NCBI GenBank assembly: GCA_014871385.1
Contig: CM026433.1
Coordinates: 15,131,985 to 15,195,984, forward strand
Direction: 5' to 3'
Source of the DNA: Ceratodon purpureus
Lineage: Eukaryota; Streptophyta; Bryopsida; Pseudoditrichales; Ditrichaceae
Length of the DNA stretch: 64,000 nucleotides
Of this stretch, positions 58,694-64,000 are shown in pieces. Each line of letters begins with the position of its first letter. The stretch's first letter is position 1. The position numbers were made by a program, and so were the translations under genes. Below the pieces are notes generated by a model. The model did not search any database. It saw nothing but the letters and a program-made list of their open reading frames with translations, and was not told where the DNA came from.

Positions 58694-61600
58694 TCAAGGA
58701 GGCGCGAAATCTCCTGTGGCCCAGGCCTCAACAGTTCCACATGAAATTGGCAGCTCACCCAGATCCCTCTCCTCCCCCTGCTTCTCATACCCCCAGATCC
58801 TCTCACTTTTCAGCACCTTCCGTCGCTTGACGTCCACCCTGAACTTTGAGTAGCACCTTCCGTCGTTTGACTCACCCACATACACGGGGTTCAACCTTGG
58901 CAAGGAGGCCAGCACGCGCACGTCTTCCTCTCCAAGCTCCACATCGCTGCCGTCCACATGGAGTTCCTCCAGGTTTGTCAGACAACCCAAGTCCGTCAAC
59001 CTCAGATTCCGAAAAACAGGGAGATTTCGTAGGTAAAGACTTCCTAAACCCACCAATTGATCTAACCCTGGAATTCCATCCAAGCTGTCGCAGCCATTCA
59101 CTGTGAGGGTTTCTAGCGTCACCGCTGATGCGCTCAGCCCCTCAAGAGTGCGTAGCCCTTCAACTTCTTCAAGCTCAACGACACGCAGAGATTTGCAATT
59201 TCTCAGATCCAGGCTCTCGGCACGACAGATACGCAGGATTAGCTTACTCAACTTGGTGCAACGGGCAAACACATCCGACCTCAGAGAAACTTTCTCGTCG
59301 ATTTCCAGAACTTGCAGTAACGCTGGCAACTGACACTGCAACCCAAAATATAATTCTTCCTCAAAAAAGAATTGGTCGGCCAAATGTTTCCAACGGAAAT
59401 AGGTGAGCTTGCTCAGGTTTTGAAGACCGTCAAGGCTCAGCTCTCGTTGAAGACCCAAAAGCTCTAAGCTCTCCAGAGCTGAACAATTTCTAACATCCAA
59501 ATTCCCAGCACCACAGTTTCTCAGCTCCAGCTTGGCCAAGTTAGAGCACAAATCAAAAATACCCGAACCCAAGGAAATCTCTTTTCCGTGCAGAATTAGA
59601 ACCTTGAGCGACGCTGGCAGTTTTCCTAAGAACACCTCGATCGAACCCCCTGACCAATCCCACTTGAAATAAACGAGATGTTTCAGGTATTGAAGCCCAT
59701 CAAGCGTATTTTGAGGATAAAAACCGACCAATTCCAAGCTCTTCAAGCACCTAAGGCCCTTCAAGTCCGAATCTCCAATCTGCGCACCAAACGAATCACA
59801 TAGTTTCAATACCACAACATTAGAGAGACTCGACCATTCGATCCCTTCCAGGCTTAATGTACGCTCTTCATTCTCCCAATCATCTACGATACCAACTCGA
59901 GTCAAATTCTGCCAACATCCGCGGGATGGCATCATCTCAAGTAATTCTGTTGGATAAGAGTTTTTATAATACGCCCACTTCCGCTTCTCAAAATGTAAGT
60001 CCTCCAGTTTCCCACTCGCTTCCAGATTTGCAAACTCGCGGAACAGATTCTGCACGTGCACTTGTTGGGCACCCATATCCACAACCTCCACCAGGCTTCT
60101 CCTTTTCAATTGCTGCAGCTACATTCCGCGCAATACAAGCCCGACAAGCATGTTAGGAAGTAGACATTAGGAATGTGTCACTTTTTCTTATAAATGATTT
60201 GTTCCATTACATAGAAGAAAGTCGAACGAAATTAGAAAATACTGCTCACTTGAATTGTGGGACGGTGACCAGGCAAGCGTGATGAAATAGCCTTACCCTG
60301 TTTCCAATTTCTTGTAAACTCTGATTGTGCACAAGAGCAAGCCACTCCACAAGACCAACAGACAGGGGATCTCCATCATCATATAAACCTGAGAATACTA
60401 AACACGAGATTCTCTTTATCTTGTAGATGATTGAAATCGGGCCTCACTTCTTTCAGAGCCTTCACCCACTCAGAAGGTCTTTTATCAAAAGAACCAAGTC
60501 GTGACCCCAGAGCCTTCAAAGCCAGAGGAAGGTAATGACCAATATCGTTCCATTTGTCCTCGCTAAAATAGCTAAGTCGAATACATTCTCTGATGGCCTG
60601 CTTATCATTGTCATTGAGAACTTGATCGCCTGAAGTCGCATAGTACAAGAATAAATTCGTGGCATCCTCTTCTTCAAGGCTCGGCATTGCCAAGCAGTCT
60701 TCTTTTCTCACACCCAAGGATGTGAGTGTTTCTAGACCTCGACTTGTTACAATAACTACACTCTCTTCATGTACTTCTTTGCCCAATTTGAGGTACTTCT
60801 TTGCCTCCTCAAGTGACTTAGAATCTGGGCAAACATTGTCGATAGCCAAAAATATTTTCTGTTTGCATGAATTTTTCAGCAAATTCCAACACTGCAAATA
60901 AAAACCAAAAATAAAGGTTGTAACATACAAATGTAAGAAATGAAAAATATAGATGGTTTTGATACCTAGAAAGTCAAGACTATTCTGGTAAACAAGACAA
61001 TAAGTAATATATTTCCAAGCCTTTCAAGTTTTCCAAAAAATTAAAAATAATATTCTACTCTTAAAATCTAAATATTAATAACATGACATGACCTTAAAAT
61101 AAAACCTTAACAATTAAAAGAATTACTTTTCAACCTCAATAAAGCATGCTGTATACATCAAAGACCAAGTGACAAACTACAAACACTCAAATGCAAAACA
61201 ACAAGTAAAAACAATGTGCTCATTCAAATACCTTTCCTTCATCTAGTCCCTTAACAAAGTCTTGGTCTATATTTGTCAAGTCCTTTAAGACTTTCTTCAA
61301 CAACTCCCAAGAGCTTTTACTCCCTAGTTCAACATGGCTTGACTTCACATCAGACTTTTCGCAGAATTTATTACACAAAAGCTTGCATAAAGTCGTCTTC
61401 CCCATGCCACCAATTCCATAAACTCCAACCACACGGACTCCATATTGCTCTGAAGGTTCTGTACCGGAAATTGCATCTTCAATCACCTTCATCCAAGACA
61501 CAACATATACAAAATTAGCTCTGCTGGCTCAACTTTCCATTGCATACCAGCCTAACAATACGCACGTTTCAGACACAGTCACTCCATGGAACATTATTCA

Positions 61601-62252
61601 AACCATCACCAACAAAAATGAATACCACCAGAGAGCTTATAACCTGACACAGGTTTGAACCCCCTTGAACATGTGAATCATCCCACTTCACATCTGGTGG
61701 AACCTCCTTGCAAATCTGCTTCACGATCTCTTCCCGAAACACCTTGAGATCCGTAGTGCGTGGCTTAAATTCAATACCGTTAAATCTTATTAATTCCCCG
61801 AAGGAAACCTTCCAGCTACTGATATCAATTCCCTTATCATTCTTGGCGAAGACTTCCCACTGCTTGTACCATTTTGATATATTCTCCGGGTTCTCGAGAT
61901 CCTCCAATGAAAGTCCATAGAATAGAGGGACGATCTTTAACATGGTCTCTGACTTTTGCTTCTCTTCCTTTAACCGTCTTTGCACAAAGCCATCAAGCTC
62001 GATCATGGGCCACTCCGACATGAAGAACTCATCGGATACGACGACTACCGCCATTTGACATTGCTGTATAGCGGTGCGGATCAGTTCGGGAAAGCTGTCT
62101 CCCTTAGGTAAGCTTGCAGGACGCTTGTCGAAAAAGGGAAATCGATCATATCTCTCCAAGTCTTCACACAGAATTTCGACGAAATGATCCTTCTGAGCTC
62201 CACTGTGGCTTAGAAAGATCCGGTGCTCGGGTTTTAATATTGGATCATCCAT
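58694..62252 (-). CDS. TIR-NB-ARC-LRR immune receptor gene, probably broken in NB-ARC
   Basis: Minus-strand exons. The TIR exon (62252-61644) starts MDDPILKPEHRIFLSHSG and has FFDKRPASLPKGDSFPELI and SEWPMIELDGF, which includes the candidate catalytic Glu. The P-loop exon (about 61515-61232) has VYGIGGMGKTTL and its donor is in phase 0 with the next exon (60891 onward). That exon has KIFLAIDNV (kinase 2), VVIVTSR and HYLPLALKALGSRLG (GLPL). After ENLVFSILR the frame stops. Coding resumes out of frame as GLYDDGDPLSVGLVEWLA to a GTAAGG donor at 60298, then the LRR exon (60118-58694) with LQQLKRRSLVEV and repeats such as LRNCKSLRVVELEEVEG. Winged-helix and MHD parts are missing at the break. The TIR/P-loop junction could not be phased with confidence. 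Moss TNLs are predicted intracellular immune receptors; this copy may be a pseudogene or need an unrecognised splice. Confidence 0.75.
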
Positions 62253-62345
62253 GCCTCCGTCCGATCTGCTCCAAAGCCATACCATGCAAGCAAAGTAGAT
62301 GCCCGTATCAAGAACAAAGCATGATAACACCCAGGCTGGGATTAA

Positions 62346-64000
62346 ACTGCATCTTCGGAATAAACACCACCATGTATGCATGAATTATTTGAAATGGCAA
62401 TATCACTGAACATTAGAGATTACTTATCTCTCTGCCAAGAAAAGCAACAGCACCAGGATCTCACCTGTATTGTACATCCCTGACCCTCGAGCTTTCAGGG
62501 ATCTGTACGAGCATTGAATCAGATGTACGAACGAACAAAAGAATAAAGTCAGTCAGTTCAATTGCGTTATTCTCAAAAGCTTAAGTGGTCCAGCAGAATC
62601 CAAAAAGTCCAACAATAATTCCGGACTAGGTACTTTAACGTGTAGAAAAACAAACCATTCCAATTTCGAAACCACTTTATTCTCGTTGACATGGTGTTCT
62701 AATACTTAATTTCATCACAATTCAATATAATGTTAGGCAGAATCCTCTTAGACTAGTAATCACTTACGTCACCAGGGCCATCGTCTTCTGGTCCCCGAGG
62801 CCGTTTCATTTCGGGCTGTTGGTCTTCTACGAGTCTGCAAGATTCAGATTCAAGCTTCAAGTTCCAACCGTGCAGCCATTCAGCGTCAAACTCTGGATTG
62901 CAACGCTTAGAGCTGGGCGAGCCCCCACTGGGATCTGGACTTCTACGTAACCTACTTTATCCGCCATGATGTGCTCACGAACCTCATGATATCCCCCATG
63001 ACAATTATGCGAACTCTCACGTAACTTCCAGGAATGGAGATTTTTGGTCGGTCGCATCAAGAAAAACACCCATCACATGCTCTAGAAACCCTAGATGACA
63101 TAAACGCAAAGGAAAATTCCCCGCATCTAAGTGAGCGCTATTCCAAACTTACACAGTCGTCCAATTCTCAAATCATGTCTAACCTTGGCTGAGAAGTGCC
63201 TCGGTTGCCCCATGGGCACTCCCAATCAGCGGGCAGTCAAGCCACCAACACGGCCATTCCCACGCTAACTACTGGGAAATTTGATAGAAAGCACGACTAT
63301 TAGCTTAAAGCATAATTTCTTTTCTATGATGTGGTATACCTGAAGTTGGCAGAAGGACCGGCATCGTCCGGTCTTGAATCTGTTTGAATCTCCTTGGATA
63401 TTTCGAGTTCCTCTATACGGGTAAGAGCACGGAGGGTGCTTTCAAATATCGGTTGTATATAGCCCGACTCCAAAGCCTTTCCCTTTCTCAACACATCAGG
63501 ATCAGGAACAAGGTGAGCTATGTTGCTGCTGTTTGGTTCAAAGGGTTCGGAAATTGGAAAGTTCGGCTCCATCGGTGCCACCAGCTTCAATGAATTATCA
63601 GCTGAAGTAAAAACAGCATAAAACTCTGCTCAACTCAAGTTTGCGACAAACGTTACGCTAGCAAAACTGAGCAGTTTCTATACCATCGAGAATTGGTGAA
63701 AAGCTCGTAAGAGTCCCTCCAGAATGGCATTTTTTAAAATCTATTTGCCACAAGTCCCATATTCATTAAATTAGGTTTAAGACATGCGTATGCTGAAATC
63801 TACAACTGCCCAATCCAAAGGAGCTCCAACTTGGAAACAAGCAATTTGAAGTTGGCGCCTTCGTAGAAAAATATGGGACTAAACAGGGACACGATAATGA
63901 CAAAGAATATGCAAGTTCCAGGCACGTTACACAATGATTCTTGAAATTAACGACTTCATATTCAAATATTGTACCTTTCTCCAACTGCTCCCGTTTCTGC
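62346..64000 (-). CDS. Unidentified exons upstream of the TIR, possibly an N-terminal extension (continues outside window)
   Basis: Four minus-strand exons join in phase. 64000-63975 reads QKREQLEK; 63601-63340 reads ADNSLKLVAPMEPNFPISEP and onward to SANFR; 62834-62768 reads LVEDQQPEMKRPRGPEDDGP and ends GD; 62502-62465 reads IPESSRVRDVQY. All have GT-AG borders. The last ends in phase 2, and the next acceptor (GATGCAG, exon start 62346) restores exactly the TIR frame through a hydrophobic segment (WVLSCFVLDTGIYFACMVWL) before MDDP. This may be one fusion transcript, or a separate gene whose last exon I could not see. The sequence is acidic with a basic patch (MKRPR). No family is recognised. 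Confidence 0.45.

Overview
The window is nuclear DNA of a land plant, most likely a moss such as Physcomitrium or a relative. The reasons are GT-AG introns, plant-type gene families (mitochondrial LIP2, an 18-exon ERD6-like sugar transporter, a SAGL1-like F-box/kelch protein, TIR-NB-ARC-LRR), telo-boxes upstream of ribosomal protein genes, GC-rich exons in very AT-rich intergenic DNA, and bryophyte-like tyrosine-kinase-like (TKL) and TIR receptors. The species is inferred; no search was possible.

Layout. 0-18 kb holds two consecutive head-to-head inverted gene pairs. The first is ASF1 histone chaperone copy A (minus, cut by the window start) and copy B (plus, 8390-9410). The second is ribosomal protein eL14 copy A (minus, 12096-12500) and copy B (plus, 16970-17374). 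The eL14 proteins are identical and the coding DNA differs at two synonymous sites plus the stop codon. Between them lie an AT-rich gene-free block, a C-rich tandem repeat, an inserted 18S/28S rDNA fragment and the LIP2 octanoyltransferase (14546-15238). 19-25 kb holds an unidentified three-helix membrane protein gene, possibly frameshifted by a 34-bp duplication, and a four-exon SAGL1-type F-box/kelch gene whose 10-codon first exon lies about 1 kb upstream. 29.6-34.5 kb holds the complete 18-exon sugar transporter.

39.5-62.3 kb looks like an immunity/signalling cluster. It contains a single-ORF protein of 1488 residues with four kinase domains. A kinase gene is divergently oriented from it; its N-terminal helical domain resembles plant MLKL/DUF1221 (HeLo-like) proteins, and a small second exon adds a C-terminal transmembrane helix. 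Further on is a TIR-NB-ARC-LRR gene that seems to have lost part of its NB-ARC region. Exons upstream of the TIR (62.5-64 kb) keep phase with the TIR exon and may form an N-terminal extension continuing out of the window. Repeats here include a 338-bp inverted-repeat MITE, a dispersed ~1-kb repeat in two inverted copies (38.1 and 56.7 kb) and tRNA-derived SINE-like pieces.

The strongest candidate for something undescribed is the four-kinase protein and its divergent tail-anchored kinase neighbour. Housekeeping genes (ASF1, eL14, LIP2) occupy the left side and receptor/kinase genes the right, separated by AT-rich, TE-derived DNA.
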